Shown here piece after piece: positions 24,178 to 32,447 of a stretch of 32,978 bases of DNA. How positions within the stretch are numbered: position 1 is the stretch's first letter; each line of letters starts with the position of its first letter. The notes under the pieces are model-generated. The model made no database searches and was not told the origin of the DNA. It worked only from the letters and a program-made list of their open reading frames with translations. Source of the stretch: Gemmatimonadota bacterium (GTDB lineage Bacteria; Gemmatimonadota; Gemmatimonadetes; Gemmatimonadales; Gemmatimonadaceae); contig JANYHJ010000226.1 of the NCBI GenBank assembly GCA_025359135.1, positions 1-32,978 of the forward strand. The letters run 5' to 3'. A program made the translations under genes and the position numbers.

Positions 24178-25497
24178 ATGAGCGTGTCGGTCAGCGTGTT
24201 CGGGCTCGGCTACGTCGGCTGCGTCAGTGCGGCGTGCTTCGCGAAGGAGGGCCACACGGTCGTGGGCTGCGACGTCAGCCAGACCAAGGTGGACCTCGTC
24301 AACGCCGGGAAGGCCACGATCGTCGAGGCTGGCATCACCGAACTGGTCGCCGAAATGCGTGCCAGCGGCCGCCTGCGTGCCACCACGAGCGCGCGTGAAG
24401 CGGTGCTCGCCACCGACATCTCGCTCATCGCCGTCGGCACGCCGAGTCGCAGCAACGGCGGCATCGACCTGCGCTACATCGAGCGCGTCTGCGAGGAGAT
24501 CGGGGCCGCCATCAAGGACAAGACGACGCGACACATCGTCGTCGTGCGCAGCACGGTGCTGCCCGGCACGACCGACACCGTGGTCATACCCGCCCTCGAG
24601 CGCACCTCGGGCAAGAAGATGGGGCCGATGCTCGGCGTCTGCATGAACCCCGAGTTCCTCCGCGAAGGCACCTCCATCCGCGACTTTTACGACCCGCCCT
24701 TCACCCTCGTCGGGTCGCACGACGCCAGCGCGGCCGAGGCGGTGCTCGAGCTCTATCGCGGCATCGATGCCGCCTCGCACGTGACCGCGGTGCGCGTGGC
24801 CGAGATGGTCAAGTACGCCTGCAACTCGTACCACGGCCTCAAGGTCGGCTTCGCCAACGAGATCGGCAACATCTGCAAGGCGCTCGGCGTCGACAGCCAC
24901 GAAGTCATGCGCCTCTTCTGCGAGGACACCAAGCTCAACGTCTCCGCCGCGTACCTCAAGCCCGGCTTCGCGTTCGGCGGGTCGTGCCTCCCGAAGGACA
25001 TCCGCGCCATCACGCATGCGGCGCGCGAGGCCGACATCCGCACGCCGATCCTCACCGGCACGCTCGAGAGCAACCAGGGGCAGATCAAGCGCGCCTTCGA
25101 CATGATCATGGCCACGGGACGCAAGAAGGTCGGCGTGCTCGGCCTCTCGTTCAAGGCGGGCACCGACGACCTGCGCGAGAGCCCGATGGTGGCGCTCATC
25201 GAACTGCTCATCGGCAAGGGCGTGCCGCTCATGATCCACGACGATCACGTCTCGAGCGCGCGGCTCATCGGCGCCAACAAGGAATACATCGAGAAGGAGA
25301 TCCCGCACATCTGGACGCTCATGCACCCGACGGTGGCCGACGTCGTGGGCGCGTCCGAGGTGGTCGTCATCGGCAACGGCTCGCCCGAATACCGCGGCAT
25401 CCAGAAGCAGCTCAAGGACGGCCAGATCGTCGTCGATCTCGTGCGCGCCTTCGGATCGAAGACCAGCGACGCGTCGTACCAGGGCATCTGCTGGTGA
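24178..25497 (+). CDS. algD: GDP-mannose 6-dehydrogenase (AlgD type)
   Basis: This 439-residue NAD-dependent enzyme oxidises GDP-mannose twice to GDP-mannuronic acid, the precursor of alginate-like polyuronates. The Rossmann start V-F-G-L-G-Y-V-G is at about 8-15, with D-V-S-x-T-K-V-D-L-V-N-x-G-K and V-G-T-P-S after it. Catalytic Cys270 lies in F-G-G-S-C-L-P-K-D. The assignment to GDP-mannose rather than UDP-glucose dehydrogenase rests on recalled similarity along the whole length to Pseudomonas AlgD, including G-A-N-K-E-Y-I-E, V-L-G-L-S-F-K-A-G-T-D-D-L-R-E-S-P and the ending G-I-C-W. Length matches AlgD (436). No dedicated alginate polymerase or epimerase genes are visible nearby, so the product may be a heteropolymer containing mannuronate. 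It lies between two amidotransferase genes. Confidence 0.85.
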   Translation: MSVSVSVFGLGYVGCVSAACFAKEGHTVVGCDVSQTKVDLVNAGKATIVEAGITELVAEMRASGRLRATTSAREAVLATDISLIAVGTPSRSNGGIDLRYIERVCEEIGAAIKDKTTRHIVVVRSTVLPGTTDTVVIPALERTSGKKMGPMLGVCMNPEFLREGTSIRDFYDPPFTLVGSHDASAAEAVLELYRGIDAASHVTAVRVAEMVKYACNSYHGLKVGFANEIGNICKALGVDSHEVMRLFCEDTKLNVSAAYLKPGFAFGGSCLPKDIRAITHAAREADIRTPILTGTLESNQGQIKRAFDMIMATGRKKVGVLGLSFKAGTDDLRESPMVALIELLIGKGVPLMIHDDHVSSARLIGANKEYIEKEIPHIWTLMHPTVADVVGASEVVVIGNGSPEYRGIQKQLKDGQIVVDLVRAFGSKTSDASYQGICW

Positions 25498-25525
25498 TCG
25501 TCACGCTCCCGTTGCGGACGATCGC

Positions 25526-26737
25526 ATGAAGATCCTGTGGGTGAAGGCGGGCAAGATCCTGCCGGTGGATACCGGTGGCAAGATCCGTACGATCAACATC
25601 CTTCGCCAGCTCGCGAAGCGGCACGAGGTCCACTTCCTCTCGTACTACGGCGGACCGCGCGACGCCGCCTACGAATCGGCGCTGCGCGCGGAGTTTCCGC
25701 ACGCGATTCCCGTCGCCGATGCCTGGCCCGAGTCCCCGATCGGCGTCGGCCTCAAGTATGCAACGACCCTTGCGAGCGGCGTCCCGTTCGCGGTGGCAAA
25801 GTTCACGCATCCGGCCGTGAGCGCGCGCGTGGCGCAGGCCTACGCCGATCGTTCGATGGATGTCGCCGTCTGCGACTTCCTCGCGCCAACCGGCAACTTC
25901 CCCTCGACGCTCCCGGTGCCGACGGCGCTCTTCCAGCACAACGTCGAGTCGGCGTTGTGGGCCCGACAAGCCGAGCACGAAACGCGCTTCCCGCTCACGC
26001 TCGTCTATCGCGCCGAAGCGCGGCGGATGGCCGAATACGAGGCCGAGGCAGTGCGACGCTTCCATCACGTCATCGCGGTCTCGGACGTCGACAAGCAGCA
26101 GATGGCCGCCTGGGTGCCGGGCGATCACATCAGCGTCACGCCCACCGGCGTCGACCTTGAACAGTTCGGCGCCGGCGCGCCCGATGCCGGGAGCGCCAAG
26201 CCGCTGGTCGTGTTCGTGGGCTCGATGGACTGGGAAGCGAACAGCGACGGCATCGACTGGTTCTGCCGCGAGTCGTGGGCGCGCATCGCCGCCGCGCATC
26301 CGTCGGCCGTGTTGCGCGTCGTCGGACGCAACCCGCCCGCGCGCATCCGCGAACTCGCCTCCGATCGCGTCGAAGTCACCGGAACGGTGCCGAGCGTGGT
26401 CGAGCACCTGCACGCGGCCGCCGTCGTCATCGTGCCACTCCGCATCGGTGGCGGCACGCGCCTCAAGATCTACGAGGCGATGGCCGCACGCCGTCCGGTC
26501 GTCTCGACGAGCATCGGCGCCGAGGGACTCGACGTCACGCACGATGCCGACATCGTGCTCGCCGACGATCCGACCGCGTTCTCGAATGCCGTCTCGCGCT
26601 TGCTCGCCGATCCGGTGGCACGCACCCGCATCGGTGACGCGGCCGCCGCAACGGCGGGGCGGTTTGCATGGCCCAACGTCATGCGGGAGTTCGAGCGGTC
26701 GCTCGAGTTCGCTCGCAGCGCGGCGGCGCGTGGCTGA
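25526..26737 (+). CDS. GT4-family glycosyltransferase
   Basis: This 403-residue GT-B-fold enzyme acts on lipid-linked sugar at the cytoplasmic face. The N-terminal domain opens M-K-I-L-W-V-K-A-G and has P-V-D-T-G-G-K-I-R-T-I-N-I-L-R-Q-L-A-K-R-H-E-V. The C-terminal nucleotide-sugar domain has F-V-G-S-M-D-W near 230 and the family E-x7-E-like loop P-L-R-I-G-G-G-T-R-L-K-I-Y-E-A-M near 300-316. The N-terminal pattern resembles GT4 enzymes associated with exosortase (PEP-CTERM) polysaccharide clusters, a hint only. The donor is unknown. It follows algD by 28 bp. It is the last gene before a 177-bp gap, which may divide two transcription units. Confidence 0.9.
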   Translation: MKILWVKAGKILPVDTGGKIRTINILRQLAKRHEVHFLSYYGGPRDAAYESALRAEFPHAIPVADAWPESPIGVGLKYATTLASGVPFAVAKFTHPAVSARVAQAYADRSMDVAVCDFLAPTGNFPSTLPVPTALFQHNVESALWARQAEHETRFPLTLVYRAEARRMAEYEAEAVRRFHHVIAVSDVDKQQMAAWVPGDHISVTPTGVDLEQFGAGAPDAGSAKPLVVFVGSMDWEANSDGIDWFCRESWARIAAAHPSAVLRVVGRNPPARIRELASDRVEVTGTVPSVVEHLHAAAVVIVPLRIGGGTRLKIYEAMAARRPVVSTSIGAEGLDVTHDADIVLADDPTAFSNAVSRLLADPVARTRIGDAAAATAGRFAWPNVMREFERSLEFARSAAARG

Positions 26738-26741
26738 GGCT

Positions 26742-26782
26742 CGGTCGCCGCGGCTCAAGGCGCGGCACGCCCTGCCTGACCG
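26742..26782 (+). terminator. Nested hairpin after the first GT4 gene
   Basis: An inner stem GCCGCG/CGCGGC (26747-26752 with 26761-26766) sits inside an outer stem CGGTC/GACCG (26742-26746 with 26778-26782), four bases after the stop. No T run follows. It is a weak terminator candidate at the start of the 177-bp gap. Confidence 0.25.
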
Positions 26783-26792
26783 GCCCCTGACT

Positions 26793-26822
26793 CGAGTGCC
26801 GCAGGCGCTGCGCGAGTGCCGC
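26793..26822 (+). repeat. Tandem direct repeat CGAGTGCCGC, 20-bp period
   Basis: Two identical copies of CGAGTGCCGC lie at 26793-26802 and 26813-26822, two helical turns apart. They sit 19 bases upstream of a GTTAGTTT box (26841-26848) that may be the -10 for the second amidotransferase gene. They could be an activator site, but chance in GC-rich DNA is possible. Confidence 0.35.
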
Positions 26823-26840
26823 CGGGCGGGCCTCCGTCCC

Positions 26841-26848
26841 GTTAGTTT
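26841..26848 (+). promoter_or_regulatory. Possible -10 element before the second amidotransferase gene
   Basis: GTTAGTTT (TAGTTT at 26843-26848) is 67 bases before the ATG at 26915 and shares the GTTAG core with the intergenic boxes at 17753 and 32484. There is no clear -35. A direct repeat immediately upstream may substitute. Confidence 0.3.
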
Positions 26849-26914
26849 GCACCGGTTCGCGGCTGGCGGACGCGCTATCGGCCTTCAACGCTGACTCCCC
26901 AAGGATCGAACGAG

Positions 26915-28828
26915 ATGTGCGGGATTGCGGGTTTCGCGGGCTGGCGGAAAGGGGCCGACGCCAGTGCGGCCTCGGTCAAGGCCATGTGCGACGCGATCGC
27001 GCACCGCGGCCCCGACGACTGGGGATCCTTCGTCGCGCCGAACGTCGCGCTCGGCATGCGACGCCTGAGCATCATCGACGTCGGCGGTGGACACCAGCCG
27101 ATGACGAACGAGGACGGAACGATCCACGTCGTCTTCAACGGCGAGATCTACAACCACCACGCCTTCCGTTCGGTGCTGGAAGCGCGCGGGCACCGCTTTG
27201 CGACGCGCTCGGACACCGAGACGATCGTGCACGGGTACGAGGAGTTCGGCGACGACGTCGTGCATCACCTGCGCGGCATGTTCGCCTTTGCCCTCTGGGA
27301 GGCCCCGCGCCAACGCCTCCTCGTGGCGCGCGACCGACTCGGCATCAAGCCACTCTCGTACTGGGAGCATGACGGCGGCGTTGCGTTCGTCTCCGAACTC
27401 CGCTCGCTCCTCGCCCTCGACCAGTTCACGCCGGAAATTTCCGAGGAAGCCGTCGCCCGCTACCTCGGGTTCGGCTACGTGCCGGAGCCGCTCAGCATCT
27501 TTGCCGGCGTCAAGAAGCTTCCACCCGGCCATCGCTTCTGCTGGACCGCGGCCACGGGGGTGCGTGTCAGCCGCTGGTGGCAGCCGCAACGCGCGGAACA
27601 GGGCGGAATCGACGAAGAGGAGGCCGTGCTCGAACTGCGGCGACTGCTCGGCGAGGCGGTCGGTTCGCATCTCGAGTCCGAAGTGCCCCTCGGCGCCTTC
27701 CTCTCGGGCGGACTCGACTCGACAACCGTCGTGGCGCTCATGGCCGCGAGCATGAAGCGCAAGGTGCAGACCTTCACCATCGGGTTCGACGAGGATGCGT
27801 TCAACGAGGCCCCAGACGCCGCGGCGAATGCGCGCGCCCTCGGCACCGACCACACCGAACTGATCGTCCGGCCCGATGTCGATGCGCTGTTCGACGGACT
27901 GGTCGCGGCCTTCGACGAACCGTTCGCTGACTGGTCGGCGATCCCCACGTACCTCGTCGCGGAGCTCGCCAGCCGTAGCGTCACCGTGAGCCTCTCGGGC
28001 GACGGCGGCGACGAACTCTTCGGCGGCTACACCCGCTATCGCCTGCTCGCGGGCCGGCGCGAATGGCCTGCGCCGATCCAGGCGGTCGCCACGGCCGTGG
28101 GCGAGGCGCTGCCGGCGGGCACCCTCGGCCGCAGCAAGCTGCTCGACATCGGCCGCACGCGCGAAGGGCGTTACGTCGGCATCGTCGCGATGCACACCCA
28201 TCCGCGCGACGGCGGCATCGCGCATGCGCGCGTGGCCGAACAGGCGGGTCCATTCCCGCTGCTGCTGCACGAGCAGTTCACGGCGTCTGCGGGGCGAGAC
28301 TACGAGACGCAGATGTCGCTCGTGGACATCGAGAGCTACCTGCCCGGCGACATCCTGACCAAGGTCGATCGCACGACGATGGCCGTGTCGCTCGAGGCCC
28401 GCGTGCCGCTCCTCGACCATCCACTCGTGGAGTTCGCGGTCGGGCTGCCGTCGCGGCTCAAGATCCGGAATGGCGTCGGCAAGCACATCTTCCGGCGCGC
28501 GATTGCCGGGATCGTGCCTCCCGAGGTGCTCAGCCGCCCGAAGAAGGGGTTCGGCGTGCCACTCGGCGCCTGGTTCCGCGGGCCGCTCTCGTATCGGCTC
28601 CACTCCATCGTGCGCGACGGCTCCCCCGCGCTGAAGTTCATCGACGTCGGAGCGCTGCGCCGCGTCATCGCCGAACACCAGAGCATGCGTCGCGATCACA
28701 TCGCCGTGCTCTGGAACGCGCTCGTGCTCGACCTCTGGCTGCAGCACCTTGCATCCGGACGGCTCGGCCGTCGCTCGCGGCGCACGCTCGCCGATCGGCC
28801 GCCCGTCGTGGGAGCGACCGCCGACTGA
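26915..28828 (+). CDS. Asparagine-synthetase-like glutamine amidotransferase (second copy)
   Basis: This is a 637-residue second AsnB-family enzyme. Class II glutaminase: Cys2 (M-C-G-I-A-G-F-A-G), H-R-G-P-D-D-W-G, R-R-L-S-I-I-D, F-N-G-E-I-Y-N-H. Synthetase: S264-G-G-L-D-S269 pyrophosphatase loop, S-G-D-G-G-D-E-L-F-G-G-Y, D-I-L-T-K-V-D-R-T-T-M-A, E-A-R-V-P-L-L-D-H. These motifs match the amidotransferases of capsule and exosortase-type loci more closely than the first copy does. The two copies differ throughout, so they are not a recent duplication and may act on different acceptors. AAGGA nine bases before the ATG is a good ribosome-binding site, supporting translation initiation at the head of a new unit. 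The stop overlaps the flippase ATG (TGATG). Confidence 0.92.
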   Translation: MCGIAGFAGWRKGADASAASVKAMCDAIAHRGPDDWGSFVAPNVALGMRRLSIIDVGGGHQPMTNEDGTIHVVFNGEIYNHHAFRSVLEARGHRFATRSDTETIVHGYEEFGDDVVHHLRGMFAFALWEAPRQRLLVARDRLGIKPLSYWEHDGGVAFVSELRSLLALDQFTPEISEEAVARYLGFGYVPEPLSIFAGVKKLPPGHRFCWTAATGVRVSRWWQPQRAEQGGIDEEEAVLELRRLLGEAVGSHLESEVPLGAFLSGGLDSTTVVALMAASMKRKVQTFTIGFDEDAFNEAPDAAANARALGTDHTELIVRPDVDALFDGLVAAFDEPFADWSAIPTYLVAELASRSVTVSLSGDGGDELFGGYTRYRLLAGRREWPAPIQAVATAVGEALPAGTLGRSKLLDIGRTREGRYVGIVAMHTHPRDGGIAHARVAEQAGPFPLLLHEQFTASAGRDYETQMSLVDIESYLPGDILTKVDRTTMAVSLEARVPLLDHPLVEFAVGLPSRLKIRNGVGKHIFRRAIAGIVPPEVLSRPKKGFGVPLGAWFRGPLSYRLHSIVRDGSPALKFIDVGALRRVIAEHQSMRRDHIAVLWNALVLDLWLQHLASGRLGRRSRRTLADRPPVVGATAD

Positions 28829-30144
28829 TGGCGAAATTCGTGCGACCGGACATCCTGCGATCGGCGCTCGCGCGATCGTCCGGCTCGTCGTTCGTGGTCA
28901 TCGGCATTGGCTCCGCAACGAGCTTCGCCCTGCAGCTCATCCTCGCGCGCACGCTCGGCGCGCAGGAGTACGGCAGCTACCTGATCGTGCTCGGCTGGAT
29001 GAACGTCGCGGCGCTCTTCACCAAGATCGACCTCGACGCCGTCGCGGTGCGTTTCGTGGCCGGCTACGACGCCACCAAGGAGCTCGGGCTGCTGCACGGG
29101 TTCCTCCGCTGGTCGGAGCGCGTCACCTGGGGACTCGGCCTCCTCGTGGCGGCGCTCGGCGCGACGCTGCTCACGCTTCACGACTTCGGCCTCGCACCGG
29201 CCCTGCGCGATGCGCTGCTGGCCGGATGCCTGCTGCTGCCGCTCACCGGTGCGATGATCGTGCAATCGGGCGCGCTGCAGGGGCTGCAGATCGTCTCGCT
29301 TGCGCTGGCCACGTCGCAGCTGCTGCGCCCCGCGGGCATGCTCGTCGTCGTCCTGATCACGGCGCTCGCCCTGCACGGCAAGCTCACGGCGGCCGAGGCG
29401 ATCCTGCTCAATCTCGCCGCCTCCGCGGTGGCATTCGCCATCGGCGCCTGGCGACTCCGTCGTGCAGCAGCGCCGGCGCTGGCCGTGCCGGCCACCGTTC
29501 GCCATCGCGAATGGCTCACTGTCTGTCTTCAGCTGCTGCCCATCACGATCGCGCAGCTCGTCATCTCGCAGCAGTCCGACATCCTCGTCGTCGGTGCGCT
29601 GCTGAGCCCCACCGATGCCGCCCACTACGGTGCGGCCTCGCAGCTGGCATCGCTCGTGGCGATTCCGTCGTCGGCCGTGCTCGCGGTGGTGTTGCCGCGC
29701 ATCTCCGAGTTGCACGTCCGCGGCGCCCTCGGCGAATTGCAGGAGCTGCTCGACGCCTCGGGCAAGCTCACCGCGCTGGCTGCGGTGATTCCGGCGATCC
29801 TGCTCGCGCTGATCGCACGCCCCGTGTTGTCGCTCTACGGCCCCACCTTTCCGGAGATCATGGTCCCGATGCTGCTGCTGATCGTGGCGCAGGGCATCAG
29901 TGCCACCGTGGGCGCGCAAGCGGGCAACGTGATGGTGATGACGGGCCGCCAACGCGACGCCTCGATCGTCATCGGCGGCGCGGCGATCCTCAACCTCGTC
30001 ATGGGACTCGTGCTCACGCCCCACTTCGGGGCGCTCGGCACGGCGGCGGCCACGCTCCTCGCCGTGCTCGTGCGCAGTGCCGTGCTGACCTGGTACCTGC
30101 GCACGCGCCTCAAGCTCAACCTCCTCTCCATGTTCGTCCGGTGA
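28828..30144 (+). CDS. Second polysaccharide flippase, MOP family
   Basis: This 438-residue integral membrane protein has about 12 helices. The start M-A-K-F-V-R-P-D-I-L-R-S-A-L-A-R precedes the first helix; L-I-L-A-R-T-L-G-A-Q-E-Y-G-S-Y (about 32-46) is the typical loop after helix 1 of Wzx/RfbX-type flippases. The ATG shares one base with the preceding stop, and its own stop overlaps the next GTG start (GTGA), so it is tightly coupled to its neighbours. It is unlike the flippase at 13688 in length and in loops, suggesting a different repeat unit or a different lipid-linked substrate. Confidence 0.9.
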   Translation: MAKFVRPDILRSALARSSGSSFVVIGIGSATSFALQLILARTLGAQEYGSYLIVLGWMNVAALFTKIDLDAVAVRFVAGYDATKELGLLHGFLRWSERVTWGLGLLVAALGATLLTLHDFGLAPALRDALLAGCLLLPLTGAMIVQSGALQGLQIVSLALATSQLLRPAGMLVVVLITALALHGKLTAAEAILLNLAASAVAFAIGAWRLRRAAAPALAVPATVRHREWLTVCLQLLPITIAQLVISQQSDILVVGALLSPTDAAHYGAASQLASLVAIPSSAVLAVVLPRISELHVRGALGELQELLDASGKLTALAAVIPAILLALIARPVLSLYGPTFPEIMVPMLLLIVAQGISATVGAQAGNVMVMTGRQRDASIVIGGAAILNLVMGLVLTPHFGALGTAAATLLAVLVRSAVLTWYLRTRLKLNLLSMFVR

Positions 30145-31241
30145 CGGACGGGCCTCGCCGACGGGTCAACGTGCTCGTGGTGGCGCCCTCGCTCCGGCTG
30201 CTCGGCGGTCAGGCGATCCAGGCGCAGCGCCTCGGCGTGCTGCTCGCCGATTCGGACGCGGTCCACCTCACCGCACTTGAAGTCGATCCGAAGCTGCCCG
30301 GACCGCTCGCGGCGCTCCAGTCGATCAAGTACGTGCGCACCGTCGTCACGAGCGTCGCCTACGGATTCTCGCTGCTGCGTCAGGTCCCTCGGGCCGACGT
30401 CGTGCACGCCTTTTCCGCCTCGTACTGGTCGTTCCTGCTCGCGCCGCTGCCGGCGCTGCTGACGGCCCGTCTTTTCGGCAAGCCGTCGCTGCTCAACTAT
30501 CGGTCGGGTGAAGCGCGTGATCACCTCGGCCATTGGCCCTCGGCGCGCTGGGGCACCCGCCAGGCCACGCGCATCGTCGTGCCCTCGGGCTACCTCGTGG
30601 ATGTCTTCTCCGAATTCGGCTTCACGGTCGAGACCCCGATCCCGAACCTGATCGACCTCTCGCGCCTCACCTACCGCGCGCGCCGCGCGCTCGCGCCGCG
30701 CTTCCTCAGCAACCGGAACTTCGAGACGCATTACAACGTCGCCTGCACGCTGCGGGCGTTCGCCCTCGTTCAGGCACAGCACAGGGACGCCGCGCTGGTG
30801 CTCGCCGGCGACGGCCCCGAGCGTGCCGCGCTCGAGCAGCTGGCCCGCTCCCTCGCGCTGCGCAATGTCACGTTCCTCGGGCAGGTCCGCCCTGACGCCA
30901 TGCCCGCGTTGCTCGAGTCCGCCGACATCTACTTCAACTCGCCGCGCATCGACAACATGCCGACGTCGCTGCTCGAGGCGTACGCCTGCGGGTTGCCGAT
31001 CGTCACGACGGCCATCGGCGGGATTCCGTACATCGCGCGGCACCGCGAGATCGCGCGCCTCGTTCCCGACGACGACCACGCCGCCATGGCCGCCGAGGCG
31101 CTCGACCTGCTCGCGGACCCCGACGAGGCGTTCGCGATGACGGAACGCGCGAGGAGCGAGTGCCAGGCGCGCTACGCGCACGACGTGATCGCGCGCGAGT
31201 GGGAAGCCCTGTACGACGCCACCGCCGCCGCGGGACGCTGA
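30141..31241 (+). CDS. GT4-family glycosyltransferase
   Basis: This is a 366-residue GT-B enzyme. I take the GTG at 30141, which overlaps the flippase stop; it leads within eight residues to V-N-V-L-V-V-A-P-S-L-R-L-L-G-G-Q-A, the normal first strand and glycine loop. The C-terminal domain has V-L-A-G-D-G-P-E-R near 215-225, V-T-F-L-G-Q-V and the nucleotide-sugar loop P-R-I-D-N-M-P-T-S-L-L-E-A-Y-A near 272-286, replacing the usual S-x-x-E-G-x-P form with D-N-M-P. The segment after P-N-L-I-D-L is typical of GT4. No membrane helix is certain, though a hydrophobic patch at about 90-105 (S-F-L-L-A-P-L-P-A-L-L) may dip into the membrane. The next GT4 begins 3 bp downstream. Confidence 0.88.
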   Translation: MTDGPRRRVNVLVVAPSLRLLGGQAIQAQRLGVLLADSDAVHLTALEVDPKLPGPLAALQSIKYVRTVVTSVAYGFSLLRQVPRADVVHAFSASYWSFLLAPLPALLTARLFGKPSLLNYRSGEARDHLGHWPSARWGTRQATRIVVPSGYLVDVFSEFGFTVETPIPNLIDLSRLTYRARRALAPRFLSNRNFETHYNVACTLRAFALVQAQHRDAALVLAGDGPERAALEQLARSLALRNVTFLGQVRPDAMPALLESADIYFNSPRIDNMPTSLLEAYACGLPIVTTAIGGIPYIARHREIARLVPDDDHAAMAAEALDLLADPDEAFAMTERARSECQARYAHDVIAREWEALYDATAAAGR

Positions 31242-31244
31242 GGC

Positions 31245-32378
31245 ATGACGGCCGAGCGCATCCGCATCGCGTACTGCCTCGACAACCTCGACGTCGGCGG
31301 CACCGAGACCAACGCGGTGCGCACGGCGGAACGGCTGGATCGCGGTCGCTTCGACGCGATCCTCTGTACCCTGCACCCGGACGGCCCGCTCAAGGCGCGC
31401 TTCATCGCGGCGGGCATCCCCGTGCACCCGTTCCGGATCAACGGCCTCGTGTCGTTCTCGGCGTTTCGCGAAGGGCGGCGGTTCGCGCAGCTCCTGCGCG
31501 ACCACCGCATCGACATCGTGCATGCGCATGACCGCTACACGAACGTCTTCGCCGTCGGCCCCGCGCGCTCCGCAGGCGCGGCGCTGATCACGAGCAAGCG
31601 CTGGGGCACGAGCACGCGCGCACACGCACTCCTCAACCGCTACGCGTGGCGACGGTCCGATGCGGTGCTCGGCAACAGCGCTGCCGTCGCGCGGGATCTC
31701 GCGGAACACGACGGTGTGCCGCCAGACCGGATCGTCACGATTCCCAATTTTCTCGACGATGCCGACTTCGAGCCGATGCCGGACGCGGAGCGCGCGTCCC
31801 TTCGTCAGGCGCTGGGCGTGGCACGCGACGCGCTCGTCGTCGGATCCGTCTCCAACCTGCGGGCCGTCAAGGATCAGGCGTCACTCGTACGTGCCGTCGC
31901 GCGCCTCGCGCCTGACTGGCCGGCGCTGCGACTCGTGCTCGTTGGCGAGGGCGACCAGCGCGGACCGCTCACGGCACTCGCCGCGGAGCTCGGCATCGCC
32001 GATCGCCTCGTGCTGGCCGGCGCCCGCGCCGATGGCCGGCGATTGCAGGCGTTGTTCGACGTGAGCGTGCTCTGCTCGCGCTCGGAAGGATTTCCGAACG
32101 CCGTGATCGAGGCCATGGCCGCCGCGCGCGCCGTGGTGGGAACGCGGGTGGGCGGCATTCCCGACGCCGTGATCGAAGGCGAGACCGGACTGCTCGTGGC
32201 TGTCGGCGATCCGGCTGCGCTCGCCCGCGCGATCGGCTCGCTTCTTGCAAATCCGGACCTTCGGGAAAGGTTCGCAGCGGCCGGCCAGTCACGCGCCCGG
32301 CGGGACTTCGCAGCCGCCGCCGTGATGGCGCAGCTCCAGGGGAACTACGAGCGCCTGTTCGCGCTAAGAAGGCGGTGA
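31245..32378 (+). CDS. GT4-family glycosyltransferase
   Basis: This is a 377-residue GT-B-fold enzyme. The N terminus I-R-I-A-Y-C-L-D-N-L-D-V-G-G-T-E-T holds the glycine-rich acceptor loop. I-V-H-A-H-D-R-Y is near 90. The C-terminal domain has V-G-S-V-S-N-L-R-A-V-K-D, L-V-L-V-G-E-G-D-Q-R and the canonical donor loop S-R-S-E-G-F-P-N-A-V-I-E-A-M-A (E-x7-E) near 279-293. It starts 3 bp after the previous GT4 and is the last gene of the plus-strand assembly operon visible here. A 159-bp gap follows, containing candidate promoter elements for the Ig-domain lipoprotein. The sugar is not predictable. Confidence 0.92.
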   Translation: MTAERIRIAYCLDNLDVGGTETNAVRTAERLDRGRFDAILCTLHPDGPLKARFIAAGIPVHPFRINGLVSFSAFREGRRFAQLLRDHRIDIVHAHDRYTNVFAVGPARSAGAALITSKRWGTSTRAHALLNRYAWRRSDAVLGNSAAVARDLAEHDGVPPDRIVTIPNFLDDADFEPMPDAERASLRQALGVARDALVVGSVSNLRAVKDQASLVRAVARLAPDWPALRLVLVGEGDQRGPLTALAAELGIADRLVLAGARADGRRLQALFDVSVLCSRSEGFPNAVIEAMAAARAVVGTRVGGIPDAVIEGETGLLVAVGDPAALARAIGSLLANPDLRERFAAAGQSRARRDFAAAAVMAQLQGNYERLFALRRR

Positions 32379-32447
32379 CAACTCACCCCCGAAATGCGTC
32401 TTGTCTCACAGTGCGAGCCCGCCGATACCAATAAGTGATTCATGGAC

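Noticed and set aside
26885..28747. A 620-codon minus-strand frame opposite the second amidotransferase
   Set aside because: No domains; composition typical of antisense shadows; the sense gene has complete catalytic motifs.
22219..28828. Recent duplication of the asparagine-synthetase-like gene
   Set aside because: The two proteins differ throughout, including motif surroundings and loops, so they look like anciently diverged paralogues.
29835..31709. A 624-codon minus-strand frame opposite a flippase and GT4 genes
   Set aside because: Crosses three well-supported plus-strand genes and shows no family features.
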